In this document: positions 29,948 to 38,253 of the stretch, piece by piece
Numbering within the stretch: position 1 is the stretch's first letter
Layout of the letters: every line of letters starts with the position of its first letter
Assembly (NCBI RefSeq): GCF_014207235.1
Contig: NZ_JACHDA010000001.1
Coordinates: 558,001 to 622,000, forward strand
DNA from: Sphingopyxis sp. JAI128
Lineage (GTDB): Bacteria > Pseudomonadota > Alphaproteobacteria > Sphingomonadales > Sphingomonadaceae
Length of the DNA stretch: 64,000 bases
Direction: 5' to 3'
Program-made: the position numbers and the translations under genes
Notes under the pieces: model-generated
The model's database searches: none
Seen by the model: only the letters and a program-made list of their open reading frames with translations
What the model was told of the DNA's origin: nothing

Positions 29948-30287
29948 AACCGCCCGCGAAACGCGTGCGAAAGCGAGTGAACTTGCAGAGAAAACCGCCG
30001 AAAATGCCCGACTGACCGCCGAAGCGGCCAAGGCACGCATCCAGGACGGCTATGGCCGCGCCCGCGCCGCGACCAATGACCTTGCCGCAAAGGCGAGCGA
30101 GCAAGCGGGCGTCGCACGCGAAGCGGCCGGCGAAGCCTATCAAAAGGGCAAGGCGCAGGCGAAGCGCGCAAACAGCAAGCTGAAGGACGCCGCCGAGAAG
30201 CAGCCGCTGGCGCTCGTCGCGGGCGCCGTCGCGATCGGCGCACTGCTCGGTTCGCTCATTCCGAAGGGCCGCAAACCCGAGGAGTGA
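29928..30287 (+). CDS. DUF883/ElaB-like membrane-anchored helical protein
   Basis: A 119-residue protein with an Ala/Glu/Lys-rich amphipathic helix of ~85 residues (repeated KAxE and ARxxA units) and a C-terminal membrane anchor containing QPLALVAGAVAIGALLGSL followed by IPKGRKPEE. The ending closely matches DUF883 proteins (YqjD, ElaB). GGAGG is 6 bases before the ATG at 29928. It resembles the C-terminal half of the first gene in the cluster (28554), so the cluster carries two proteins of this type. They probably act at the inner membrane. Confidence 0.7.
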   Translation: MMKPFGETARETRAKASELAEKTAENARLTAEAAKARIQDGYGRARAATNDLAAKASEQAGVAREAAGEAYQKGKAQAKRANSKLKDAAEKQPLALVAGAVAIGALLGSLIPKGRKPEE

Positions 30288-30366
30288 GCTGACTTGCCGT
30301 AACGGCGAAGCGCTGCTAGGGGCGCGCATCCTCCCCTTCCCGTGCTAAGCCGCAAGGAAAGCAGCC

Positions 30367-30582
30367 ATGAGCAAATTGCATCTCGTGTTCGGTGGACGCG
30401 TCGCCGACCCGCAGGGTCTCGACTTCGTCGATCTCGCCAATCTCGACGTCGTCGGCCTGTATCCCGACTATAAATCGGCCGAAAAGGCCTGGCGCAGCGC
30501 CGCGCAGCGCACGGTCGACGACGCTGAAATGAAATATGTCGTCGTCCACCTGCACAAGTTGCTGCAGCCCGACGCGCAATGA
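30367..30582 (+). CDS. DUF4170 domain-containing protein
   Basis: A 71-residue protein with the DUF4170 pattern: LHLVFGGRVADPQGLDFVDL, DVVGLYPDYKSAEKAWRSAA, TVDDAEMKYVVVHLHKLL. The family is widespread in alphaproteobacteria and lacks a known function. GCAAGGAAAGCAGCC precedes the ATG. It converges with the complex I subunit gene, 30 bases apart; in many relatives DUF4170 genes lie near other small housekeeping genes. Confidence 0.85.
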   Translation: MSKLHLVFGGRVADPQGLDFVDLANLDVVGLYPDYKSAEKAWRSAAQRTVDDAEMKYVVVHLHKLLQPDAQ

Positions 30583-30612
30583 TGAAGCCCTTCGCGGGGC
30601 GACCTTTGGAAA

Positions 30613-30891
30613 CTACCTGAAATTGTCGGCGTAGGCCTGGATCTTCAGGCGGCGTTCGGGGGTCGGCATGATCTCGACGTCGATGCCGTTGCGTTCGGCA
30701 TAGGCGACCGCCTCTTCGCGGCTCGCAAAACCCAGCCGCAGCTGGCGCTGCGTGTCGCCGCTGCCCGCCCAGCCCATCAGCGGATCGGCTTTGCGCGCTT
30801 CGGCGGGGGCGAATTCGAGCATCCAGCGCTGCGTTCCGGCGCGCCCCGACTGCATCGCATTCTTGGGCTTCTGGAAAATACGCGCTTTCAT
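30613..30891 (-). CDS. NADH dehydrogenase (complex I) accessory subunit, NDUFS4-like
   Basis: A 92-residue ETC complex I subunit conserved-region protein. MKARIFQKPKNAMQSGRAGT, WMLEFAP, DPLMGWAGSGDTQRQLRLGF and EEAVAYAERNGIDVEI follow the family, which is the bacterial counterpart of mitochondrial NDUFS4 (18 kDa). It stabilises the peripheral arm of complex I and is restricted to alphaproteobacteria and mitochondria. The ATG at 30891 has AGGACG at 8-9 bases; the frame extends to 30939 without a better start. It is encoded far from any nuo operon, as usual for this subunit. Confidence 0.9.
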   Translation of the reverse strand: MKARIFQKPKNAMQSGRAGTQRWMLEFAPAEARKADPLMGWAGSGDTQRQLRLGFASREEAVAYAERNGIDVEIMPTPERRLKIQAYADNFR

Positions 30892-30960
30892 CGGGGTCGT
30901 CCTGTTCAACCGGGGCCTGAGCCGCCGCCTTAGCGCCAAGCAAGCCCCACGAAAAGAGGC

Positions 30961-33426
30961 CTATTGCGCATCCCGGCGCGCCTGCGCGGCTTTTGTCATC
31001 AGGGTCGGCCGCGCATTCGCCGGATCGTCGGGCCAGCTATGCTTGGGATAGCGCCCGCGCATCTCGCGCGCGACATCGTGCCAGCTGCCGCTCCAGAAGG
31101 AGACCAGATCGCGCGTCGTCTGGATCGGCCGGTGTGCGGGCGACGTCAGCGCGAGGATCAGCGGCACCGGCGGATCGCCGACCACCGGATGCCGCGCGAG
31201 CCCGAACAATTCCTGCACCCGCACGCTGACCGTCGGCCCGCCGTCGGCGCCATAGTCGATCGGATGGCGGCTGCCCACGGGCGCAAGATAATCCGCAGGC
31301 GCATATTTTTCGAGCAACTGCCGCGCCGGCCAGTCGAGCATCGCCATCAGCGCGTCGGCGAGCTTGCGATCGCCGATATCGCGCAGCCCGCGACAGCCCG
31401 AAAGCAAGGGTTCGAGCCAGATTTCGAGGCTGTCGCCGAGCGCGTTCGTCGACAGCGCATCGAGCCCGGCAAAGGAGGCGCGCTGGCGCAGCGCCTGCGA
31501 CACCGGACCCCAGCCGATGAGGCCCAGCCCCTTGTCGCGCACTGCAGCCATACGCACCGCGACATCGTCCTCGGCATTCTCGCGCCGCGCGCCCTGTCCG
31601 CTCGCCAATGCAATCGCGCCGAGCCGCCGTTCGCGGCGGTGGTCGACGCGGTCGTTGGCGCTGTCATAGCTGCTTGCGGAATGCGCGACGATGCGATTGG
31701 CGAACAGCAGCTCCACCTCGGCCTGATCGATCGAAGCGGCGGCCAGAATGCGCACTCCGGCGGCATGGCCCTGCGCGTCGGCGATCGCGAGCCATTCGTG
31801 CCCGGCGAGCGGATCGACCGGGTCGATGCGATAGGCGCGGCCGCCGACGCTCAGATATTCGCCGCGCTGTCCCGCGCGCGCGCGCGCGACGCGATCGGGC
31901 CAGGCGGTCGCGATCCACCCGCCGATCGACCGCGACGGCACGGCGTCGGTCTGCGCCGCCAGCTTCTCGCCGACCTTCGCCAGCCGCTGCGCGAGCCTCC
32001 CGGCGCCCTCCGAGCGTTCATTACGCTGGCCGCGCCAACGCGCCAGCCGCGCCTCGACATCGACCCCGCGCCCCCCGAGCCCCGGTTCTGTCAATAGCGC
32101 CGCGAGCCGTCCCGCCATCTCGGCCTCGCCCGCGCGGGCGGCATCGAGCAGCATGTGCGCGAGCGGTACCGGCAGCGGGATCGCCGCCAGCGCCTTGCCG
32201 TGCGGCGTGATGCGGCCATCGTCATTCAGCGCGCCGATCGCCTGCAAGCGCGATTTGGCTTCCGAAATCGCGGCAGGCGATGGCGGGTCGAGCCAGCCCA
32301 GCTGGCGCGGATCGACAATACCCCAGCTCGCGCAGTCGAGCACGACGGGCATCAGGTCGTTTTCGTGGATCTCGGGCGGGTCGAAGGGCGGCATGCCCGC
32401 GGTCGCGGCGGCTTCCCACAAGCGGTAAGCCACACCCGGCCCCTGCCGCGCCGCGCGGCCCGCGCGCTGCGTCGCGGAGGCCTGGCTCGCGCGTTCGGTG
32501 ACGAGCCGCGCGATCCCCGCCGCTCGGTCGAAACGCGGGCGGCGCGACAGGCCGGCGTCGATCACGATGCGGACGCCGTCGATCGTCAGGCTGGTTTCGG
32601 CGATGCTCGTCGCGAGGATCAGCTTGCGCCGCCCCTCCGCGTCGCGAACGAGCGCCTTGCGCTGCAGCGCCGGGTCGATCTGGCCGTGCAAGCGGTGGAC
32701 GGCGAGCGGGAGCCGCGCATCCTCGACCGCCGTCGCCGCCCGCTCGATGTCGGCGGCGCCGGGCAGGAAAGCGAGCATGTCTCCCTCCGCTTCGTCGGCT
32801 AGTGCCTGCCGAACCGCCGCGAGCACCGACGCTTCGAGCCGGTCCTCGGCGCGGCGGCCAACATGGCGCAGTTCGAGTGGCCAGATCTTGCCCTCGCTCC
32901 GAACCACTGGGGCGTTGCCGAGAAGCGCGCCGAAACGCGCGCCGTCGAGCGTCGCCGACATCGCGACAAGGCGGATGTCGTCGCGCAGTCCCTGCTGCGC
33001 ATCGATCGCGAGCGCCAGCGCGAAATCGCCGTCGAGGCTGCGTTCATGGACCTCGTCGAACAGCACCGCCGACACGCCCGCAAGTTCGGGATCGCCAAGG
33101 ATGCGGTTGCGAAACAGGCCCGGTGTCATCACCAGCAGCCGCGTCGCCGCCGACTGCTTGCTATCGAGCCGCGTCGCATAGCCGACGCGCCCGCCGACCG
33201 TTTCGCCCATTTCCTCTGCGATGCGTTCCGCCGCTGCGCGGGCGGCAAGCCGGCGCGGCGACAGCAGCCAGACCGCGCCCGTACACCAAGGCTGGTCGAG
33301 CAGCGCGGGCGCGACGCGCGTCGTCTTGCCGGCGCCCGGCGGCGCGACGACGACGGCGTTGGGTTTGAGCACCAGCGCCGCCATGATATCGGGCAGCGTG
33401 GCATCGATAGGCAGCGAAACGGTCAT
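30961..33426 (-). CDS. hrpB: ATP-dependent helicase HrpB
   Basis: An 821-residue DEAH-type helicase. It shows motif I APPGAGKTTRVAP at about residue 30, motif II (DEVH in FDEVHERSLDGD), SAT in MSATLDGARF, LILATSIAETSLTIDGVRIV, and QRAGRAARQGPGVAYRLW. The C-terminal HrpB-specific domain is present, ending RYPKHSWPDDPANARPT. Family helicases are widespread in Gram-negative bacteria; the substrate in vivo is not settled. It lies 25 bases from the stop of the polyprenyl synthase gene, same strand, and 69 bases upstream of the NDUFS4-like gene, so a shared transcript is possible. Confidence 0.95.
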   Translation of the reverse strand: MTVSLPIDATLPDIMAALVLKPNAVVVAPPGAGKTTRVAPALLDQPWCTGAVWLLSPRRLAARAAAERIAEEMGETVGGRVGYATRLDSKQSAATRLLVMTPGLFRNRILGDPELAGVSAVLFDEVHERSLDGDFALALAIDAQQGLRDDIRLVAMSATLDGARFGALLGNAPVVRSEGKIWPLELRHVGRRAEDRLEASVLAAVRQALADEAEGDMLAFLPGAADIERAATAVEDARLPLAVHRLHGQIDPALQRKALVRDAEGRRKLILATSIAETSLTIDGVRIVIDAGLSRRPRFDRAAGIARLVTERASQASATQRAGRAARQGPGVAYRLWEAAATAGMPPFDPPEIHENDLMPVVLDCASWGIVDPRQLGWLDPPSPAAISEAKSRLQAIGALNDDGRITPHGKALAAIPLPVPLAHMLLDAARAGEAEMAGRLAALLTEPGLGGRGVDVEARLARWRGQRNERSEGAGRLAQRLAKVGEKLAAQTDAVPSRSIGGWIATAWPDRVARARAGQRGEYLSVGGRAYRIDPVDPLAGHEWLAIADAQGHAAGVRILAAASIDQAEVELLFANRIVAHSASSYDSANDRVDHRRERRLGAIALASGQGARRENAEDDVAVRMAAVRDKGLGLIGWGPVSQALRQRASFAGLDALSTNALGDSLEIWLEPLLSGCRGLRDIGDRKLADALMAMLDWPARQLLEKYAPADYLAPVGSRHPIDYGADGGPTVSVRVQELFGLARHPVVGDPPVPLILALTSPAHRPIQTTRDLVSFWSGSWHDVAREMRGRYPKHSWPDDPANARPTLMTKAAQARRDAQ

Positions 33427-33451
33427 CGGATCGCTTCTGTCCCCGGGACGC

Positions 33452-34465
33452 TCAATAGGCGCGCGCGACGGCGAAGGCGACTGCTTCGGTCAGCGCCGAT
33501 TTCGCCTGGCTTGCAGGAAAGCCGCCGATCGCATCGACCGCGCGCTGCCCATAATGACGCGCACGCGCCAGCGTGTCGTCGATCGTGTCATGCTTGCGAA
33601 GCAGCGATGTCGCATAGACCAGATCCTCGTCGGAGGTCTTGTGCCCGGTGATCGCCAGCTTCCAGAACTCGCGCTCGTCGGCGTTGCCGCGCGCATAGGC
33701 AAGGATCACCGGCAGCGTGACCTTGCCGTCGCGAAAATCGTCGCCGACGCCCTTGCCCATGGTTTCGGCGTCGGACACATAATCGATCGCATCGTCGACG
33801 AGCTGGAAGGCGATGCCCAGATTGCGGCCATAGGCGTCGAGCGCGGCTTCGGTCGCGTCGTCGCGCTCGGCAACGACCGCCGCGATCTTGCACGCCGCGG
33901 CGAACAGTTCGGCGGTCTTGGCGTTGATGATCGTCAGATACTGGTCTTCGCTCGTTTCGATACGGCGCTGCGCAGAAAGCTGGTTGACCTCACCCTCTGC
34001 AATCACCGCCGATGCGCGCGACAGGATCTTGAGCACTTTCAGCGAACCATCCTCGACCATCACCTCGAACGCGCGGCTGAACAGGAAATCGCCGACCAGT
34101 ACGGAGGCGCTGTTGCCCCAGATGACGTTCGCGGTCTTGCGGCCGCGGCGGAGGCCCGATTTGTCGACGACATCGTCATGAAGCAGCGTCGCGGTGTGGA
34201 TGAACTCGACCGCCGCGGCGAGCTTGCAATGGCGGCGGCCCGGATAATCGAGCAGCTTGCCACAGGCGAGCGTGAGCATCGGTCGCATCCGCTTGCCGCC
34301 CCCCGCGATCAGATGCCCAGCAAGTTCGGGGATCAGCGGCACTTCGGATTGCATGCGGTCGAGGATGACCGAATTCACCTCGTTCATATCGGCGGCGACG
34401 AGCGCCATCATCGGGTCGAGCGAGGGCGGCCGATCGCCGTGGAGCAGGTGGATTTCCGCAGTCAT
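33452..34465 (-). CDS. ispB: Polyprenyl diphosphate synthase (octaprenyl/decaprenyl type)
   Basis: A 337-residue trans-prenyltransferase that makes the isoprenoid side chain of ubiquinone. The first Asp-rich motif is LLHDDVVDKSGLRRG and the second LVDDAIDYVSD; KRMRPMLTL supplies substrate-binding basic residues. Chain length cannot be set from sequence alone; decaprenyl is usual in sphingomonads (Q-10). The reading frame is open upstream to 34831, overlapping the divergent chorismate mutase gene, but the ATG at 34465 begins the normal N-terminus (MTAEIHLLHGDRPPSLDPMM). Confidence 0.93.
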   Translation of the reverse strand: MTAEIHLLHGDRPPSLDPMMALVAADMNEVNSVILDRMQSEVPLIPELAGHLIAGGGKRMRPMLTLACGKLLDYPGRRHCKLAAAVEFIHTATLLHDDVVDKSGLRRGRKTANVIWGNSASVLVGDFLFSRAFEVMVEDGSLKVLKILSRASAVIAEGEVNQLSAQRRIETSEDQYLTIINAKTAELFAAACKIAAVVAERDDATEAALDAYGRNLGIAFQLVDDAIDYVSDAETMGKGVGDDFRDGKVTLPVILAYARGNADEREFWKLAITGHKTSDEDLVYATSLLRKHDTIDDTLARARHYGQRAVDAIGGFPASQAKSALTEAVAFAVARAY

Positions 34466-34573
34466 AACGCGGCGACCCTTGGCGCCGCGGTCACGATTTT
34501 GCAACGACTTTCGGCTTGCCAGCAGACCCCCGGCGGTGCCAAGCGTGCCGGGCATAAGAGGAGCCGCGCACCC

Positions 34574-34861
34574 ATGGACGACCAGCTGAGCCGTTACCGC
34601 CAAAGCATCGACAATATCGACGCGGCGCTCGTCTATATGCTCGCCGAACGGTTCAAGGTGACCAAGGCGGTCGGCGAACTCAAGGCGCGCGAGGGCCTGC
34701 CCCCCGCCGATCCCGGCCGCGAGGAGCGCCAGATCGAGCGGCTGCGCAGCCTGGCCCGCGACGCCGATCTCGATCCCGATTTCACCGAGAAATTCCTGCG
34801 CTTCATCATCGAGGAAGTGATCCGCCATCACCAGCAGGCCAAGCGGGAGCAGGACGCATGA
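34574..34861 (+). CDS. Chorismate mutase (AroQ type)
   Basis: A 95-residue single-domain chorismate mutase that converts chorismate to prephenate for Phe/Tyr synthesis. The AroQ helical pattern is clear: LSRYRQSIDNIDAALVYMLAERFKVTKAVGELK (catalytic Arg and Lys), EERQIERLRSLARDADLD, and FLRFIIEEVIRHHQ. The ATG at 34574 follows AGAGGAG at about 11 bases. The last four bases (ATGA) overlap the start of the GST gene. It is divergent from ispB with a 108-base gap. Confidence 0.92.
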   Translation: MDDQLSRYRQSIDNIDAALVYMLAERFKVTKAVGELKAREGLPPADPGREERQIERLRSLARDADLDPDFTEKFLRFIIEEVIRHHQQAKREQDA

Positions 34862-35553
34862 CCCCCGACCATCCGATTTTCGCTCGCTGGCCGGCGCAGC
34901 ACCCCGACCGCATCCAGCTTTTTTCGGCGCCGACGCCGAATGGAGTGAAAGCGGGTATCATGCTCGAGGAAACCGGGCTTGCCTACGAACCGCATCGGAT
35001 CGACATCATGGCAAACGAAAGCCATGACCCGGCCTTCCTCGCGCTCAACCCCAATGGCAAGATTCCAGCGATCTACGACCCGGCAGGGCCGAACGGAACG
35101 CCGCTTGCGCTCTTCGAATCGGGCGCGATCCTGATCTATCTTGCCGACAAGAGCGGGCGGTTCCTTTCGACCGATCCGAACCTGCGGCACGAGACGATCC
35201 AGTGGGTAATGTGGCAGATGGCCGGCGTCGGCCCGATGTTCGGCCAGCTCGGCTTCTTCCACAAATTTTCCGGGCGCGACTATGAGGACAAGCGCCCGCG
35301 CGACCGATACGCGGCCGAGTCCGCGCGGCTGCTCGGCGTGCTCGACGCGCGGCTGGAGAGCCGCGAATGGGTGATGGGTACCGACTACAGCATCGCCGAC
35401 ATTTCGCTGCTCGGCTGGGTCCGCAATCTGATCGGCTTCTACGACGCGGCGGAAATTGTCGGCTTCGACCGGTTCGGCCATGTGCAGGCCTGGCTGGAGC
35501 GCGGGCTGGCGAGGCCCGGCGTGCAGCGCGGGTTGGAAGTAACTGCGGCGTGA
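34858..35553 (+). CDS. Glutathione S-transferase family protein (YghU/Ure2-like)
   Basis: A 231-residue GST. The thioredoxin-like N-domain begins IQLFSAPTPNGVKAGIMLEE (active-site region SAPTPNG with Thr/Asn as in nu-class YghU/YfcG), continues with FLALNPNGKIPAI and the glutathione-binding LFESGAILIYLADKS; the helical C-domain has VMGTDYSIADISLLGW. Nu-class enzymes often show disulfide-bond reductase activity. Its start overlaps the chorismate mutase stop (ATGA), so the two are co-translated, though no metabolic link is obvious. Confidence 0.88.
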   Translation: MTPDHPIFARWPAQHPDRIQLFSAPTPNGVKAGIMLEETGLAYEPHRIDIMANESHDPAFLALNPNGKIPAIYDPAGPNGTPLALFESGAILIYLADKSGRFLSTDPNLRHETIQWVMWQMAGVGPMFGQLGFFHKFSGRDYEDKRPRDRYAAESARLLGVLDARLESREWVMGTDYSIADISLLGWVRNLIGFYDAAEIVGFDRFGHVQAWLERGLARPGVQRGLEVTAA

Positions 35554-35589
35554 TCCCGAGCGCAGCCGGTTTCGACCGATTGCAGTCCT

Positions 35590-35726
35590 TAATCCTCCCT
35601 GTAGCGAAGCCATCGGAAGGTGGCCGCGCGAAGCGCTGACGGAGGGGCCATGGGGCGACGTTACGGCCCCTCCACCCCGCCCTTCGGGCGGGCGCCCCCT
35701 TCCCCATCGCTTCGCGACAGCGAGGA
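35590..35726. repeat. GC-rich intergenic repeat, family B copy 2
   Basis: Same segment order as 19524-19620 (CCTCCCTGTAGCGAAGCC, GGTGG, GCGAAGCGCTGACGGAGGGG, GCCCCTCCACC). Here an outer inverted arm is also present: the left CCTCCCTGTAGCGAAGCCAT pairs imperfectly with the right end near 35701-35724. A CCCGCCCTTCGGGCGGG hairpin lies inside. Confidence 0.65.
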
Positions 35727-35737
35727 CGTTCGTTCCT

Positions 35738-35811
35738 CGTCACCCCGGACTTGATCCGGGGTCCATGACCGCCAGCGCTGCAGTGGATCCCGGATCAAGT
35801 CCGGGATGACG
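35738..35811. repeat. Palindromic intergenic repeat (REP-like), family A copy 2
   Basis: A 74-bp near-perfect palindrome: the left arm (35738-35765) and right arm (35784-35811) pair over about 28 bases, with CCGGACTTGATCCGGG as the core and CGTCA / TGACG ends. It shares its left arm with 9171-9190. Confidence 0.8.
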
Positions 35812-35840
35812 AATGTCTGGAATCCACCCCAATGCGGGCG

Positions 35841-36035
35841 CCTGCAAAATGCCCTTTCCTACAATATCCGGCTATGCCAGCCTTCATCCCGGTTCTTTCA
35901 TACGGTAGATAAAAGCGGTTTCTCGCTCGTTTGCGCAGGGGATCGCGGCCGGGCGCGTCCCGCATCCCTACGGCGTCAAACCGGGCGGCGCACAAGGCTG
36001 ACTTTTACTGACCTTTGGACAATGTCACAGGCGGC
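35841..36035. repeat. ~200-bp dispersed element, copy 1
   Basis: This stretch and 49349-49543 are clearly the same element: long identical blocks include ATCCGGCTATGCCAGCCTTC, CGCGTCCCGCATCCCT and ACAAGGCTGAC, with scattered substitutions and small indels. Pairing between CCTGCAAAA near the left end and TTTGCGCAGG about 85 bases further could form a stem. It contains no convincing ORF. It lies in the convergent gap between the GST gene and the histidine kinase gene. Confidence 0.8.
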
Positions 36036-36066
36036 GACGGCTCTGCACGCCAAAGCCGACCGCGCG

Positions 36067-37473
36067 CTATCCCGTCGGCAACCTCAGCCGCACCAGCAAC
36101 CCGCCCAGATCCTCGCTCTCTTCGAGCGTGACGCTGCCACCGTAAATCTCTGCCACGTCGCGTACGATCGCAAGGCCGAGGCCGGTTCCCGGCTTGCCGC
36201 TGTCGAGCCGGACGCCGCGGTCGATCACGCGGCCGCGGTCGGCGGGCAAGATGCCGGGGCCGTCGTCCTCGACGACGATCTCGGCCATTGCGTCGCTCTC
36301 CTGAACAGTGACGAAGACGCTGCCGCCGCCATATTTGGCGGCATTTTCGAGCAAATTGCCGATCAACTCGTCAAGGTCCTGCCGCTCGACCCGCGCGACG
36401 AGCGTCTTGTCGCCGTCGGCGTCGAGCCGGACGTTCGGATAGAGCGCGGCCACCGCGCGCGACACGCTGCCGACGCTGTCCCACACGACTGCGCGCGCCT
36501 GCGCCGCGCCGCGCCGCCCGACGGCGCGCGCGCGGGCGAGATGGTGGTCGACCTGCCGCTGCATCGTCGCCGCCTCGCGCCGCACGGTTTCGGCGAGGTC
36601 GGAGTCGGAGCTCGTCGCGCTGTTGACGAGCACGGTAAGCGGCGTCTTCAGCGCATGCGCCAGATTGCCGGCATGGAGCCGCGCCTCTTCCGCCTGTTTC
36701 TCGTTATGCGCTAGCAGCGCGTTGAGTTCGTCGACCATCGGCTGCACCTCGAGCGGCAGCGGCGCATCGACGCGGCGGTTCTGTCCCCCGCGCATCGCCG
36801 CGATCGCGCGGCGGATATGGCGCAGCGGCCAAAGGCCGTAAAAGGTCTGGAGCGCGGCGAGGATGATAAGGCCGAGGCCAAGCAGGGCAAGGCTGGGGAC
36901 TAGCGTCGAGCGGACCGCCCCGACCTGGATATCCAGCGCCTCACGCGACTGCGCGATCTGATACCGCCAGTTAGTCTTGCTGCCGGGCAGGATGACGTTG
37001 CGTTCGAGCACGCGCAATTCCTCGTCGGGAAACTGGGTGCTGTCATAGGTGTGGATCTGATTGTCGATATGCGGCGCCGGCGCCTTCAGCGTGCGTTCCC
37101 ACAGCGAACGCGAGCGATAGGGTTCCTGATTCCCGCCGCTGATTTGCCAATAGAGGCCGCTATAGGGTTCGAGGAAACGCTGGTCGCCGAGCGGTTCGAT
37201 CAACCGCACCTCGCCGTCGGGGCCAATTTCGGACGAGCGGATCATGGCGATCAACACATATTCGAGGCTCGAATCGAAGTTACGCGTGATCGCGCCCGTC
37301 AGCACCCGGTCGAGCGCGAAGCCGCCGCCGATCAGCAGCACAGAGATCCACAGCGCCGCAATCGCGATCATGCGGCGCGCAAGCGAACCGGTGATGCGGC
37401 TGGTCGGCGCCGCCGGTTTTTCCGCCGCATCCGGGCCCGCAACGACCGCCGGGGCGACGTCGGCTTCGGCCAT
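36067..37473 (-). CDS. Sensor histidine kinase (PhoQ/QseC-like)
   Basis: A 468-residue membrane kinase: transmembrane segments at about residues 34-56 and 190-212 flank a periplasmic sensor of ~130 residues; then a short linker, dimerisation/phospho-acceptor helix with the His in LAHALKTPLTVL, N-box LIGNLLENAAKYG, G1 VVEDDGPGIL and G2 GKPGTGLGLAIV. It phosphorylates the regulator encoded just upstream (1 base between the genes). The stimulus is unknown; the PhoP/PhoQ-like form and the linked PepSY protein suggest envelope or metal sensing, which is inference. Confidence 0.92.
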   Translation of the reverse strand: MAEADVAPAVVAGPDAAEKPAAPTSRITGSLARRMIAIAALWISVLLIGGGFALDRVLTGAITRNFDSSLEYVLIAMIRSSEIGPDGEVRLIEPLGDQRFLEPYSGLYWQISGGNQEPYRSRSLWERTLKAPAPHIDNQIHTYDSTQFPDEELRVLERNVILPGSKTNWRYQIAQSREALDIQVGAVRSTLVPSLALLGLGLIILAALQTFYGLWPLRHIRRAIAAMRGGQNRRVDAPLPLEVQPMVDELNALLAHNEKQAEEARLHAGNLAHALKTPLTVLVNSATSSDSDLAETVRREAATMQRQVDHHLARARAVGRRGAAQARAVVWDSVGSVSRAVAALYPNVRLDADGDKTLVARVERQDLDELIGNLLENAAKYGGGSVFVTVQESDAMAEIVVEDDGPGILPADRGRVIDRGVRLDSGKPGTGLGLAIVRDVAEIYGGSVTLEESEDLGGLLVRLRLPTG

Positions 37474-37474
37474 C

Positions 37475-38140
37475 TTATCCCTGCGGATCGTCGAGCTGGT
37501 AGCCGAGCCCGCGGATCGTGGTGATAATGTCGGCGCCCAGCTTCTTGCGGATGCGCGTCACAAACACTTCGATCGTGTTCGAATCGCGATCGAAATCCTG
37601 ATCGTAGATATGTTCGATCAATTCGGTGCGCGACACGACCTTGCCCTTGTGATGGAGCAGATAGGACAGCAGCTTATATTCTTGCGCAGTCAGCTTGACC
37701 GGCGAACCGGCCAGCGTCACCCGGCCCGAACGCGTGTCGAGCCGGACATCGCCCGCGACCAGCTCGCTCGACGCATTGCCCGCGGCGCGACGGATCAGCG
37801 CGCGAAGCCGTGCGATCAGTTCCTCGGTCTGGAACGGCTTGGCAAGATAGTCGTCGGCGCCGGCATCGAGCCCCGCCACCTTGTCCGACCAGCTATCGCG
37901 CGCAGTGAGGACGAGTACCGGAAAATTGCGCTTTTCGCGGCGCCAGCGGTCGAGCACCGTCAGCCCGTCGATTTCGGGCAGCCCCAAGTCGAGGATCGCG
38001 GCATCGTAATTTTCGGTCGAACCCAGGAAATGGCCGTCCTCGCCATCGGTCGCAAGGTCCACGGCATAGCCGGCACCTTCGAGCGTGGCCTTGAGCTGCG
38101 GACCCAGCGTGGGTTCGTCTTCGACAATCAAAATCCGCAT
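37475..38140 (-). CDS. OmpR-family response regulator (PhoP/QseB-like)
   Basis: A 221-residue regulator. Receiver: ILIVEDEPTLG, phospho-acceptor Asp in AAILDLGLPEIDGL, Thr in VLVLTARDSWSDKV, Lys in DDYLAKPFQTEEL. DNA-binding domain: KLTAQEYKLLSYLLHHKG, NTIEVFVTRIRKKLG, TIRGLGYQL. It is followed by the kinase gene one base after its stop and preceded by the PepSY gene 113 bases upstream on the same strand; the three form a likely operon, an arrangement seen for PhoPQ/QseBC-type systems with PepSY partners. Confidence 0.93.
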   Translation of the reverse strand: MRILIVEDEPTLGPQLKATLEGAGYAVDLATDGEDGHFLGSTENYDAAILDLGLPEIDGLTVLDRWRREKRNFPVLVLTARDSWSDKVAGLDAGADDYLAKPFQTEELIARLRALIRRAAGNASSELVAGDVRLDTRSGRVTLAGSPVKLTAQEYKLLSYLLHHKGKVVSRTELIEHIYDQDFDRDSNTIEVFVTRIRKKLGADIITTIRGLGYQLDDPQG

Positions 38141-38253
38141 TCAGGCGCCTTTCCGTCGCGCGCCGGGCAGCCCGGCCGCATGTTTAGACTGTGTATCAAG
38201 TCCGGACGATCATCGCAAAAGCTCGTTGCGACGAACCGCCGGCGACCAATATG

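Noticed and set aside
33221-34573. Long open frame fused in front of chorismate mutase
   Set aside because: It is antisense to ispB and hrpB; the chorismate mutase domain starts at 34574 with AGAGGAG upstream.
35795-35995. Minus-strand 66-codon ORF inside the ~200-bp element
   Set aside because: The second copy of the element breaks the corresponding frame, so coding is not conserved between the copies.
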